This document shows positions 33,110 through 42,091 of a stretch of DNA of 64,000 bases, in pieces; position 1 is the first letter of the stretch; each line of letters starts with the position of its first letter. The position numbers and the translations under genes were made by a program. Source of the stretch: Levilinea saccharolytica (GTDB taxonomy: Bacteria; Chloroflexota; Anaerolineae; Anaerolineales; Anaerolineaceae); contig NZ_LGCM01000027.1 of the NCBI RefSeq assembly GCF_001306035.1, forward strand, positions 178,826-242,825. The letters run 5' to 3'. The notes beneath the pieces are model-generated. The model was not told the origin of the DNA, ran no database searches, and was given only the letters and a program-made list of their open reading frames with translations.

Positions 33110-34588
33110 ATGAGTCGACGCTTAGTAAACATTGTTTTGATTGTGATCTTGTTGGGGGTGGCCATTTGGGTGGATATCCCGAAAGAACAGCCCTTAAAGA
33201 TCGGTGATTTTTCCCGCCCCGGTAATTTACAGCTTGGTTTAGACTTGCAAGGTGGCCTTCAGGTCCTCTTGGAAGCCGATGTCGCCGCTGACGCCGTGGT
33301 TGACGCCGGCCAATTGGAAACCGCCCGGCAGATTCTTGAAAACCGTGCCAACGGCCTCGGTGTCAGTGAGGTCGTATTCCAGGTTGCTGGTGACCGCCGC
33401 ATCATGGGCGAATTCCCCGGCCTCAAGAATCCCGAAGAAGTGGTCGCCACGCTGAAAGAAACCGGCCAGCTTGAATTCGTGGATTTAGGCGATGAATACC
33501 TGCCCGACGGTACGGTGCTGAAGACGGAACAGAACACTTCTGCCGCCCCTGCCGATCCCCAGGCCAGCGCGGAACCCACCCTCACCACCGAAGAAACCAT
33601 TGTTAAAACGGTGGAAGCCGGCCGCACCGCCGTAGCTCAGGGCACCCTCGTTGTGCCGGATGCTGAAGCCACACCCCAGCCCGCTGACGCCACAGCCACG
33701 CCCGAAAAAGTTTATAAAACGGTCATGACCGGTGACAAAATCAAATCGATTTCGGTCACCACTGATGCTTTGGGCAAATACGTGGTTGATTTCGAGCTGA
33801 AAGATGACGGCACAGCCATCTTCGCCGATTACACCAGCAAGAACGTCGGCAAATTCTTGGCCATCGTTCTGGATAAGAAAATTGTCTCCGCCCCCCGCGT
33901 TGAATCGGCCATCACCGAAGGCCGCGGCCAGATCTCTGGCGGGCAGAATGGTTTCAGCTACGAAGAAGCCAACAACCTGGCCATTACCCTGCGCTATGGT
34001 TCCCTGCCCATCCCCCTCAAAGTGGTGGAAACCCGCGTTGTCGGCCCCACCCTGGGTCAGGACTCGCTGAATAAGTCCATCCTGGCTGGCCTCATCGGTT
34101 TCCTGCTGGTCATCCTTTTCATGACCATCTACTACCGCCTCCCGGGTGCCATCGCCATTTTGGCCATCATCAGCTACGCCGTGATCACTCTGGCCGTCTA
34201 TAAGCTCATCCCGGTCACCCTCACGCTCCCAGGCATTGCTGGCTTCCTGCTATCAACAGGCGGCGCGCTGGACGCAAATATTCTCATCTTTGAACGCCTG
34301 AAAGAAGAGCTTCGCGCCGGCCGTACCCTCAAACAGGCTATGGACATCTCCTGGAAACGCGCCTGGCCGTCCATCCGCGATTCAAACATCGCCACGCTCA
34401 TCACCAGCGCCATCCTCTTCTGGTTTGGCTCTGCCTTCGGCGCCAGCATGGTCAAAGGCTTTGCGCTCACCCTGGCTTTGGGTGTGGCCATCAGCCTGTT
34501 CAGTGCCATCGTGATCACCCGTACCTACCTGGGTCTGGCCGTGGATGGCCTCAAAATCACCAAGACTGCCCGCTGGTATGGCGCCTAG
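33110..34588 (+). CDS. secD: Protein translocase subunit SecD
   Basis: 492 residues. An N-terminal helix ([15 protein letters not shown]) is followed by the first periplasmic domain with [16 protein letters not shown]. There is then a low-complexity Thr/Ala/Pro insertion at about 140-205, P1-head sequence, and a C-terminal membrane domain with [44 protein letters not shown] and [20 protein letters not shown]. With SecF it uses the proton-motive force to finish Sec-dependent export. secF follows after 12 bases with a GGAGG ribosome site. Confidence 0.97.
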   Translation: MSRRLVNIVLIVILLGVAIWVDIPKEQPLKIGDFSRPGNLQLGLDLQGGLQVLLEADVAADAVVDAGQLETARQILENRANGLGVSEVVFQVAGDRRIMGEFPGLKNPEEVVATLKETGQLEFVDLGDEYLPDGTVLKTEQNTSAAPADPQASAEPTLTTEETIVKTVEAGRTAVAQGTLVVPDAEATPQPADATATPEKVYKTVMTGDKIKSISVTTDALGKYVVDFELKDDGTAIFADYTSKNVGKFLAIVLDKKIVSAPRVESAITEGRGQISGGQNGFSYEEANNLAITLRYGSLPIPLKVVETRVVGPTLGQDSLNKSILAGLIGFLLVILFMTIYYRLPGAIAILAIISYAVITLAVYKLIPVTLTLPGIAGFLLSTGGALDANILIFERLKEELRAGRTLKQAMDISWKRAWPSIRDSNIATLITSAILFWFGSAFGASMVKGFALTLALGVAISLFSAIVITRTYLGLAVDGLKITKTARWYGA

Positions 34589-34600
34589 GAGGTTGTAAAA

Positions 34601-35524
34601 ATGCTCAATATTCTTGGGAAACGTTATCTCTTCTTTGCTTTATCCTTAGTGCTGATCGTGCCGGGTCTCATTGTCATGGCCGTCATGGGTCTGCCCCTGG
34701 CCATCGATTTCACTGGCGGCTTGCTGCTCGAAGTCAAATTTGACACCATCGCTGCCCCTGCCCCTGCCGATGTCATCCAGCTCTACGAGGAACTGGGAAT
34801 CACCAACACCAATGTCCAGACCAGCGGCGATAACATCCTCATCATCCGCTCTTCTTTCGTGGATGATGACACCCGCGCCAGCATCATCTCGGCCATGACT
34901 GAACGCTTCGGCGCAGAACCCGTCGTCCTGCGCTTCGACTCGGTCGGCCCCACCATCGGTCAAGAAGTCACCAGCCGCGCTGGTTTGGCAGTGGCAGTGG
35001 CTGCCCTGGGCGTGATTCTTTACATCACGTTCGCTTTCCGCGGCATCCCCCATGCCTTCCGCTACGGCGTCTGCGCCATCATCGCCATGCTCCACGACGG
35101 TCTGGTGGTGCTCAGTATTTCCGCCATCGGCGGGCACTTCTTCGGCTGGCAGATCGACTCGCTGTTCCTGACCGCCCTGCTCACTGTCATCGGTTTTTCC
35201 GTCCAGGACAAAATCGTGGTGTTTGACCGCATCCGCGAAAACAGCGCCATCTTCCGCAAGCTGGATTTCGAAAAATTGGCCAATCACTCCATTGTGCAGA
35301 CTCTGCAGCGCTCCATCAACACCCAGTTGATGACCTCCGAGTTCATGCTCCTGGCTCTGGCTCTCTTCGGCGGCGTCACCCTGCGTGAATTCGCCATTAT
35401 CCTGCTGGTCGGTCTGTTCATGGGCACCTATTCTTCCATCTTCATCGCCGCCCCCTTCCTGGTGGTTTGGGAAAAGCGCGAATGGAAGACCTGGTTCAAA
35501 GGCAGCAAAACAGCCTCTGCATAA
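34601..35524 (+). CDS. secF: Protein translocase subunit SecF
   Basis: 307 residues, six transmembrane helices. FTGGLLLEVKFD follows the first helix, then GPTIGQEVTSRAGLAVAVAALGVILYI, a CAIIAMLHDGLVVLSI helix, and the family motif VIGFSVQDKIVVFDRIREN. MTSEFMLLALALFGG and GTYSSIFIAAPFLV complete the membrane domain. It is the partner of SecD encoded directly upstream. A terminator follows at 35561-35592. Confidence 0.97.
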   Translation: MLNILGKRYLFFALSLVLIVPGLIVMAVMGLPLAIDFTGGLLLEVKFDTIAAPAPADVIQLYEELGITNTNVQTSGDNILIIRSSFVDDDTRASIISAMTERFGAEPVVLRFDSVGPTIGQEVTSRAGLAVAVAALGVILYITFAFRGIPHAFRYGVCAIIAMLHDGLVVLSISAIGGHFFGWQIDSLFLTALLTVIGFSVQDKIVVFDRIRENSAIFRKLDFEKLANHSIVQTLQRSINTQLMTSEFMLLALALFGGVTLREFAIILLVGLFMGTYSSIFIAAPFLVVWEKREWKTWFKGSKTASA

Positions 35525-35560
35525 AGTCCTTTCAGCAGCAGTTGCTTTCCTCCGCTTTTC

Positions 35561-35592
35561 AACGGCTCAGGTTACCCTGAGCCGTTACTTTT
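35561..35592 (+). terminator. Terminator after secDF
   Basis: AACGGCTCAGG (35561-35571) pairs with CCTGAGCCGTT (35576-35586) over TTAC, followed by ACTTTTTCTC. It runs into the end of the converging minus-strand gene that stops at 35585. Confidence 0.85.
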
Positions 35593-36004
35593 TCTCTTGC
35601 GCCGCTTCCTTGCCAGACCTTGTGATCATTAACGCCCCCGTCAATGCCAGCAAACCCGCCCCATCAAACCAGATAAAGCGGGCAGTTGTCGCCCGCAAAG
35701 GTGCGTGTCCCTCCGGCAAGGTCGCCAATAAAACCACCTCGCCCATCAAGCCAATCGCCTGCATCAGCCAGGCCTGCCGCAGTGAAAGGCGGTTTTTCAC
35801 CGGGTGCAACAGTGCAAACGCATACGGCACGTTCCACATCAAGAACAAAATGCCCATGCTGCGCACCATCACCTCACCAGCCGTGCCTTGCAGCTCAAAC
35901 GCCCCCACATACGCCTGCGGCTGGATCAAAAACGCCAGGGCGCACTGAACGTTAAAAAACAGCACCCCTCCAATCCACAAACGCGCCCACCGCAAGCGTG
36001 TCAT
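35585..36004 (-). CDS. Small integral membrane protein, unknown function
   Basis: 139 residues with about four hydrophobic segments: LWIGGVLFFNVQCALAFL, MVRSMGILFLMWNVPYAFALL, AWLMQAIGLMGEVVLLATL and GAGLLALTGALMIT. The C-terminus is charged (SGKEAAQEKK). No family is recognised. Its ATG overlaps the stop of the fructosamine kinase gene (36001-36004), so it is the last gene of a three-gene minus-strand operon. Confidence 0.7.
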   Translation of the reverse strand: MTRLRWARLWIGGVLFFNVQCALAFLIQPQAYVGAFELQGTAGEVMVRSMGILFLMWNVPYAFALLHPVKNRLSLRQAWLMQAIGLMGEVVLLATLPEGHAPLRATTARFIWFDGAGLLALTGALMITRSGKEAAQEKK

Positions 36005-36906
36005 CGCTTTGTCCCCACCAACCCGGCATAGCGCCGCAGAATCGCATCCACCGCGCCGCCGTAACCTTCGCCGAATAAATTCAGATGGTTCAGCAGATGA
36101 TACAGGTTATACAAATCCGCCCGTTCGTGAAAACCGGGATCCAACGGCTGCGCGCTTTGGTAAGCCTGATAGAAACGCGCCGAAAATCCCCCAAACAGCT
36201 TTGTGAAAGCGATCTCCGCCTCACGGTCGCCGAAATACACCGCCGGGTCAATCAGTACCGCCTCACCGGCCCGCCCCGCCAGCACATTCCCACCCCATAG
36301 GTCGCCGTGCAGCAGCGCCGGTTGGCGCGGCACCCCCTCCAGGAAATCCCCCAGGTGTGCGATCAGCCAATCCAGACGGCGGGCACGTTCCGGCGGCAAA
36401 CAGCCGTTTTGCGCCGCCCAATCGCGCTGAAAGCCCAGGCGCTGCTCAGCAAAAAACTGCACCCAATCCCTATTCCATGCATTGCGCTGCAGGGCCGCCC
36501 CCAGATAATTGTCCCCGGAAAACCCGTACCCCCCGGCCCCCCAGGTATGCATCTGCGCCAGACTCTCCCCCAGCCCTTCCCAATTCATTTCTCCCCACCG
36601 GCTGGTCTCAATCCACTCCATGAGAATCCAGCCCAGACCGTACTCCTCCTGGTCTGCCGCGTACACCTGCGGAATCCGAACGCTGTGCGTCTCGGCCAGC
36701 GCTCGCAGCCCTTCAGCCTCTGCCAAAAACATCCCTGCCGGAGGGTTGGGGTTCCACTTGAAACAATACAGCCGCTGCTCCGTCTCCACCCGTATCAGGC
36801 GGTGGCCGCTGCCGGTGCCCATCGCCTGGCAGTCTGTCATTGGCGTGCCGTCCCCGCAGCGCGCAAGCGCATGACGAAGGAGGGTTAAGCCGTCCGGCGC
36901 AGACAT
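36001..36906 (-). CDS. Fructosamine/ketosamine-3-kinase family protein
   Basis: 301 residues of the aminoglycoside-phosphotransferase fold. The N-lobe has CFKWNPNPPAGMFLAEAEGLRAL (ATP-binding Lys) and LGWILMEWIE. The catalytic loop LLHGDLWGGN (His200, Asp202) and the metal-binding IDPAVYFGDREAEIAFTKLFGGF match the fructosamine kinase family. The family phosphorylates sugar adducts on lysines, triggering their removal (protein deglycation). It starts one base inside the LMW phosphatase stop (TAATG), so kinase and phosphatase are co-translated. The phosphatase could remove phosphate from related intermediates, but this is speculation. Confidence 0.92.
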   Translation of the reverse strand: MSAPDGLTLLRHALARCGDGTPMTDCQAMGTGSGHRLIRVETEQRLYCFKWNPNPPAGMFLAEAEGLRALAETHSVRIPQVYAADQEEYGLGWILMEWIETSRWGEMNWEGLGESLAQMHTWGAGGYGFSGDNYLGAALQRNAWNRDWVQFFAEQRLGFQRDWAAQNGCLPPERARRLDWLIAHLGDFLEGVPRQPALLHGDLWGGNVLAGRAGEAVLIDPAVYFGDREAEIAFTKLFGGFSARFYQAYQSAQPLDPGFHERADLYNLYHLLNHLNLFGEGYGGAVDAILRRYAGLVGTKR

Positions 36907-37376
36907 TAGAACTTCTCTTGTTCGCGGATTTTGCGCAGCAGTGCCTGACAGCCTGTTTTGATCAGTTGGTAGCTGCGTTCAAAATTGTGGTCATAATAGG
37001 GATCAGGCACGTTCAGCACCTTGCTGCCTTCAGCAAATTCCAGCAAACGCGGGGCTGTCTTGCCAATCTGCGCCATCTCGCGCAGGTTTATTTCATCCAT
37101 CGCCACCACAAAATCATAGGTATCAAAATCATCCAGCGTGATCTGCCGGGCGCGTTTTTCCTGACGAAAGTCCACCCGATGTGCCCGCAGCACCGCCATC
37201 GTCCCGGGGTGAATCTTCTCACCCACTTCCCAGGAAGTCATCGCTGCCGATGCAATCTCAAACCGGTCAGTCAACCCAGCCTCGTTCACCAAATGCTGAA
37301 ACACCGCCTCAGCCATCGGAGAGCGGCAAATATTACCGGTACAGACAAACAGCACGCGTATCTTTCGTTGGGTCAT
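36906..37376 (-). CDS. Low-molecular-weight protein-tyrosine phosphatase family
   Basis: 156 residues. The P-loop VCTGNICRSP (Cys12, Arg18) stands near the N-terminus and the acid loop DPYYDHNFE near residue 125, as in LMW phosphatases. The substrate may be phosphotyrosine proteins or a small sugar phosphate. ATG 37376 is chosen because the P-loop then lies at the family's usual position; a longer frame upstream to 37562 adds unrelated residues. It is first in the operon with the fructosamine kinase-like gene, a link also seen in other bacteria. Confidence 0.92.
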   Translation of the reverse strand: MTQRKIRVLFVCTGNICRSPMAEAVFQHLVNEAGLTDRFEIASAAMTSWEVGEKIHPGTMAVLRAHRVDFRQEKRARQITLDDFDTYDFVVAMDEINLREMAQIGKTAPRLLEFAEGSKVLNVPDPYYDHNFERSYQLIKTGCQALLRKIREQEKF

Positions 37377-37546
37377 GATCCTCAGCTCTTGTAAAGTTAA
37401 TTTTTTCGAAACCTGGCGCCGCACCATTCGGGCAGCCTTTAAGATTTTACCATGCCCCTCTCCCGCCTCCATGTGACTTCCCTCCCGGTTTTCCCCCGCC
37501 CTTGTCCTTTCTCGGTTAAAATCACCATCATAAGGAGATCTTCCGC

Positions 37547-38830
37547 ATGAGCGATGGCACACGGGATTTGTTACTCAGAGGCCGTGCCGCGGCCAAGGCA
37601 GCCGAAGTGCAGGAAGCCCGTTTCTATTTGGAATGGGTGCTGCGCCTCGATCCGCCCCTCTCAGAACGCAGCGAGGCCCTCTTCTGGCTGAGCGAAATCG
37701 CCGATCCACCCTCGGCCGTCCTCCTGCTGCAGGACCTCCTGAGCCAGGACCCCACCGACATGCGCGCCAGGAAAAAGCTGGCCATCCTGCAGGGCAAACT
37801 TAACGCCCAGGAAGTCATTGACCCCAACCAGTTCCGGCCCAAGCCAATTTCCGATCTGCAAAGGCCGCAAGCCGATCGTTTCACCTGTCCGCAGTGCGGC
37901 GGGCGCATGACCTATTCTCCCGACGGTCAAAGCCTGACCTGCGAATATTGTGAAATTCATTCCCCCACCCACTCATCCTCCGTGCCCGCGGTGGAGCATG
38001 ACTTTGTCACCACCCTGGCCACTGCGCGCGGGTTCAGTCAACCCACCGCCACCCAGGTACTCGATTGTCAGGGCTGCGGCGCCAGCTTTCTGCTCACCCC
38101 TCAGCAGTTAAGCATGGTTTGCCCCTACTGCGGCAGTAATTACGTCGTCCAGAACACGCAGTCCCGCGAGATCATCCCGCCCACCGCGGTCGTCCCCATT
38201 CAGATTTCTGAAAACAAGGCCCGCAAAGCCCTCATCCTGTGGTTCAAGCAGCAGAAGTTCGACACCCTGCCCCAGGTGCTGCCCGCCCGCTGTGTCTACC
38301 TGCCGGTATGGGCCTTCAATTTCGGCGGCTTTATCCAAAGCCGGTATGCAATCAATCTGATGATTAGCGAAGTGAGCACCGCCGAAGATCACCCCGTTTC
38401 ACGCCAGAATGTGCTCGTCACAGCCACCCGTTCCCTGCCCGCCGTCCACCGCCCCACCCTCGAAAGCACCTGCCTGGACACCATTCAGCCCTTTCACACC
38501 AAATATCTCTCGCACTGGCCCGCCGAAACCTACCAGATTCCCATCGCAGAAGCCTCTTTGCAAGCGCGGGCGATGGCACTGGAGAAAGAAAAGGAGGATA
38601 TTCGCGCCGAACGGGGCCAGTCCATCGGTCAGCTCACAGTCTCCTCCAGCCGCATGTTCATCGAATCGTTTAAATTAATTTTGATCCCAGTCTGGTTGAC
38701 CCGCTATCGCTTCGCTCAGCAGGATTTTTCGGTGATGATTCACGGTCAGAGTGGGCAGGTGAACGCAGAAAAGCCAGCCCAGGGCATTTCGGGCTGGCTC
38801 AATCAGCTGTTATCTGCGTCTAAGGATTAA
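37547..38830 (+). CDS. TPR-like/double zinc-ribbon protein, unknown function
   Basis: 427 residues. About 1-90 are helical, TPR-like (EARFYLEWVLRLDPPLSERSEALFWLSEI). A first zinc ribbon FTCPQCGG...LTCEYCE is at about 112-140 and a second LDCQGCGASF...MVCPYCGSNY at about 170-200. The C-terminal half (AVVPIQISENKARKALILWFKQQKF, VYLPVWAFNFGGFIQSRYAI) resembles proteins of bacterial membrane-remodelling or inclusion systems but has no transmembrane helix I can assign. AAGGAG supports ATG 37547. The last 11 bases overlap the converging gene. Function unknown. Confidence 0.75.
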   Translation: MSDGTRDLLLRGRAAAKAAEVQEARFYLEWVLRLDPPLSERSEALFWLSEIADPPSAVLLLQDLLSQDPTDMRARKKLAILQGKLNAQEVIDPNQFRPKPISDLQRPQADRFTCPQCGGRMTYSPDGQSLTCEYCEIHSPTHSSSVPAVEHDFVTTLATARGFSQPTATQVLDCQGCGASFLLTPQQLSMVCPYCGSNYVVQNTQSREIIPPTAVVPIQISENKARKALILWFKQQKFDTLPQVLPARCVYLPVWAFNFGGFIQSRYAINLMISEVSTAEDHPVSRQNVLVTATRSLPAVHRPTLESTCLDTIQPFHTKYLSHWPAETYQIPIAEASLQARAMALEKEKEDIRAERGQSIGQLTVSSSRMFIESFKLILIPVWLTRYRFAQQDFSVMIHGQSGQVNAEKPAQGISGWLNQLLSASKD

Positions 38831-40790
38831 GCGGGATCAGCGTCCCCAGGCAGTAGCGTTCGTCGCTCCCCACCAACGGCAGCACCCGCACGCGGTCGTA
38901 GCCTGCACGCACGGCTTTGTCCGGCACCGCCGTCACCCGCGCAGAAAGGCCCCCCGGCTCGCTCAAATAGGCCGTCCCGACCCGGATTCGCGCCAGTTCT
39001 TCTCCAGCCTTCAGGAACACCAACTCGTACTGATCGTTGTGGTCCGCCCCCACCTGCATCCACGCGGCCTGGAGGATTTCTGGGAATTGCACTTCAACCC
39101 CGCTGTCGTCCATCACGATTCCCATCGAACAGTCCGTGCCGTTAGCCCATACGGTGCTCACCGCCTCGGCGGAAATCCGCTGCATTCCAGGGTATTGGTA
39201 AGCGTCCCGTTGAATCAGGTGCTCGTACTGTCCGGTGTTCATCTTCCAAATTTCCACCAGGCGCCGCGGATCGCTCAGGCTGCCGCGGGTGATCAGCAGC
39301 AGCTTGTCGTAATATTCACGCAGCTGTGCATCTTCCAGCTTATTTTCCTGAAGCATTAGTGATTGCAGATAGCGCTCCGGCAAAATCCGCTCCATATGGC
39401 CAATGCGCCAATTCACCATGCGTTTGGCCGGAATACGCGCCAGCAGCGGGTCTGCCAAAGCCAGCCGGTCCAACACATACACATCCGGCCCTGCGAAGAA
39501 CCCATACAGCCCAATGCCGTAGTTATCCGCCACCACCTTGCCTTCGTTCTTGGCAGCCTCACCGTACTGTCCCCAATAAAAATCGGGCAGCTGTAAAAAG
39601 CGTTCCGCGTTCAGCAAACCGGTGCCGCCGTAATACAGCATACGCTCGTCCAAAACGCCGTGGCTGCCCACGTGCACCGGCCCGCGGTCAATTTCACCAT
39701 AATCGGAAATGTGCAGGGTGGCATTCTTTTCCGAAAGGCCCACCAACAGCACCAACGCGTATAACCCCGCCGCTGCCCAGGGCTGCACCTTTCGCAAATC
39801 CAAGCGCACCAGCAGAATCGCCGCGCAGATCAGCGGAACGGTCAGGAAGCGCCCGCTCATAAAGTCACCGCCCACCTTGACCACATACGCCAGGTACGCC
39901 AGCATGCCCGCCGCCAGAAGCAGCCCGCGCTTGTCGCGCTGCACTGCCGCTGCACCCACTCCCGCCGCCGTCAGCAGCAGCGTGATAGGATCAAACTGGA
40001 TCGAGTTGAGCAGATACAGCAGCCCCTGCTGCACATACTCACCGGAGGGGATGCCCGTATTCAACTTGGCATAGGCCGTATTCGGGAAGGGAAACCCGTA
40101 ATAGAATACGGCGAAAGCCTCCCACACCAAAAAGGGAATCTGCCCCGCGGCCATCCACCACAGCACATTTTTCACTTTGCGCTGTTCCCACAAGGTGTAA
40201 ACCAGCGCCGGTAAGAACACCAGGGCCGTGTCCATCCGGTTTAGGATCCCCAACGAGGCCGTAAACGATAACCAGAAGGCCTTGTTTTTCCCAGACGGCA
40301 TGCGCCAGAACAGCACAAAAAAGACCACAATCAGCAGGTGGCTGAGTGGGTTTTCCAGGCCGCTGGTCGAAAAATCCACAAAGGCTTTCGAAACCGTCAG
40401 ACCCAAGACCGCCAGCCCCGCACCCCAGGCCGATTTAGCCAGACTGCGCGTCAGAATCCCCAGCGTCACCGCGGTCACCGCCGCCGAAATCGCCAGGCTG
40501 GTCAGGTAAATCTCATGCGTGATCCAATAGAAGAAGCTCAGCAAAAACATCCACAAAGGATGGGTGAACACCTGCACCCGTTCGGTCACATTCCAGGTCA
40601 GCCGGTAGCCGTTGATGAAATTATCCACCGTGCGAAAGGTAATATAGGCGTCGTCGCAGATCCACGCCCGGCGCAGCAGCGTCAGAAAAAACAGCAGAAG
40701 CAGCGCAGCCGTGAACAGATTCAACGGGCGCTCGGAGGCAGGTTCCGCTGGAGCGGTGGAGGGAGAGGCTTCCATCAGTTCAGGGGTCAT
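38820..40790 (-). CDS. Polytopic GT-C-like glycosyltransferase (AftB/ZomB-like)
   Basis: About 656 residues. The N-terminal 380 residues have roughly ten hydrophobic segments, and the first loop holds ICDDAYITFRTVDNFINGYRL followed by NVTERVQVFTHPLWMFLL. Paired aspartates in the first loop and the ThPLW motif are typical of GT-C glycosyltransferases related to mycobacterial AftB and ZomB-type proteins, which use polyprenyl-phosphate sugars outside the membrane. The C-terminal 270 residues are soluble. ATG 40790 is preferred to TTG 40808; neither has a strong ribosome site. It is a single gene between converging and diverging neighbours. The substrate is unknown. Confidence 0.75.
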   Translation of the reverse strand: MTPELMEASPSTAPAEPASERPLNLFTAALLLLFFLTLLRRAWICDDAYITFRTVDNFINGYRLTWNVTERVQVFTHPLWMFLLSFFYWITHEIYLTSLAISAAVTAVTLGILTRSLAKSAWGAGLAVLGLTVSKAFVDFSTSGLENPLSHLLIVVFFVLFWRMPSGKNKAFWLSFTASLGILNRMDTALVFLPALVYTLWEQRKVKNVLWWMAAGQIPFLVWEAFAVFYYGFPFPNTAYAKLNTGIPSGEYVQQGLLYLLNSIQFDPITLLLTAAGVGAAAVQRDKRGLLLAAGMLAYLAYVVKVGGDFMSGRFLTVPLICAAILLVRLDLRKVQPWAAAGLYALVLLVGLSEKNATLHISDYGEIDRGPVHVGSHGVLDERMLYYGGTGLLNAERFLQLPDFYWGQYGEAAKNEGKVVADNYGIGLYGFFAGPDVYVLDRLALADPLLARIPAKRMVNWRIGHMERILPERYLQSLMLQENKLEDAQLREYYDKLLLITRGSLSDPRRLVEIWKMNTGQYEHLIQRDAYQYPGMQRISAEAVSTVWANGTDCSMGIVMDDSGVEVQFPEILQAAWMQVGADHNDQYELVFLKAGEELARIRVGTAYLSEPGGLSARVTAVPDKAVRAGYDRVRVLPLVGSDERYCLGTLIPLNP

Positions 40791-40868
40791 GGCGTTCTTT
40801 CGTAGCAAGAGATGGGTCAGGCGCGCCTAATTATACCCGCACTCACCCCGCTTCCTGAAGTCTTCTGC

Positions 40869-40874
40869 TACAAT
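40869..40874 (+). promoter_or_regulatory. Probable -10 box of the MBL-fold/YkgJ/cyclase operon
   Basis: TACAAT at 40869-40874, about 28 bases before the TTG start at 40903, with the CGGAGG ribosome site between. No clear -35 box. Confidence 0.4.
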
Positions 40875-40902
40875 ACACCCAATGTAATCCACCGGAGGCC
40901 GC

Positions 40903-41631
40903 TTGAACCGCAAATCCGCCCTACGCATTACCGTTTTATACGACAACCGCAGCACCAACCCTGCCCTCAAAGAAGCCTGGGGCTTTTCTGCCCTGCTGGA
41001 ACAAGAAGGGCTGAACTTGCTCTTCGACACCGGCGGCGACAGCCCCACCCTGCTGCACAACATGGCCGCCCTGGGCATTTCTCCCACCCAAATCCAGCGC
41101 GTTTTCCTCTCCCATTTTCACGAAGATCACACCGACGGCCTGGCCGGGCTCATCCAGGCTGGCGCCCAGCCGGAAAAAATCTATTTTCTAGCCGCCACCC
41201 CCGAGGCCTACAAAGCCCGGTTTCAGGCCCTGGGGCCGTATCAGGAAATCACCGCCCCCGCGCATCTGGTCGGAGATTGGTACACCACCGGCGAGATTTC
41301 TGAAAACACTCCCGAACAGGCCCTCATCACCCGCTTCCCGCACAGCCAGGTGCTGCTCACCGGCTGCGCCCACCCCGGCATTGTCCGCGTCACCCAGCGT
41401 GCCTACGCGCAGTATTCAGCTCCCTTCGCCTGGGTTGGCGGTGGTTTCCACCTCAAAGATGCCTCGCCCGAAAGCGTAGATGACACTCTCACCGCGCTCA
41501 ATGCCCTTCCCATTCAAACCCTCTCCCCGGCTCACTGCACCGGTGACGCCGCCATCGCACACATTCAAACCGCACTCGGCCAGCGCGCCCGGCCTCTTCA
41601 GGTCGGCGCCGCCCTGGAGTTCGCCCCATGA
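40903..41631 (+). CDS. Metallo-beta-lactamase-fold hydrolase
   Basis: 242 residues. The metal site shows LSHFHEDHTDGL (HxHxDH variant) and a later LTGCAHPGIV, with GGFHLKDA and LSPAHCTGDAAI near the C-terminus. This pattern matches the MBL-fold group that includes methanopterin-pathway ribofuranosylaminobenzene-phosphate synthase relatives; the true substrate in bacteria is unknown. TTG 40903 is supported by a strong CCGGAGG six bases upstream. The stop overlaps the ATG of the next gene (ATGA at 41628). Confidence 0.85.
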   Translation: MNRKSALRITVLYDNRSTNPALKEAWGFSALLEQEGLNLLFDTGGDSPTLLHNMAALGISPTQIQRVFLSHFHEDHTDGLAGLIQAGAQPEKIYFLAATPEAYKARFQALGPYQEITAPAHLVGDWYTTGEISENTPEQALITRFPHSQVLLTGCAHPGIVRVTQRAYAQYSAPFAWVGGGFHLKDASPESVDDTLTALNALPIQTLSPAHCTGDAAIAHIQTALGQRARPLQVGAALEFAP

Positions 41632-42074
41632 CCCCCACCCAACCTTTCTGGAAAATCAAAACCCTGGCACAAATGTCGCCGCAGGAATGGGAATCCCTGT
41701 GCGACGGCTGCGCGCGCTGCTGCCTGTACAAGCTCCAGGACGAAGAGACCGGTGAGATTTATTACACCGATGTGGTCTGCCGCCTGCTGGATACCCAGCG
41801 CTGCCGCTGCACCGCCTACCATGAGCGCACCGTGCTCATGCCCACCTGTCTGGTGCTCAACCCTGACCTCGTCCAACAGCTCAAGTGGGTGCCCAAAACC
41901 TGCGCTTACCGGCTGCTGGCCGAAGGTAAAGACCTGGAATGGTGGCATCCCCTCGTTTCCGGTGACCCTTCTACTGTTCACGAAGCCGGAATCTCTGTGC
42001 GCTGGAAAACCCAGGCAGAAAACGAAGTGGACATGGATAATCTAGAGGACTACATCGTCGATTGGCTGGGCTAA
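41628..42074 (+). CDS. UPF0260/YkgJ-type cysteine-rich protein
   Basis: 148 residues with clustered cysteines: LCDGCARCCLYKL near residue 27, CRLLDTQRCRCTAY and LMPTCLVL. WVPKTCAYRLLAEGKDLEWWHPL is the hallmark of the UPF0260 (YcgN) family, a relative of YkgJ-type putative zinc- or iron-cluster proteins. Function is unproven. It is co-translated with the MBL-fold gene and followed closely by the lycopene-cyclase-like gene. Confidence 0.88.
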   Translation: MTPTQPFWKIKTLAQMSPQEWESLCDGCARCCLYKLQDEETGEIYYTDVVCRLLDTQRCRCTAYHERTVLMPTCLVLNPDLVQQLKWVPKTCAYRLLAEGKDLEWWHPLVSGDPSTVHEAGISVRWKTQAENEVDMDNLEDYIVDWLG

Positions 42075-42091
42075 CCCACAGGAAGGATGAG

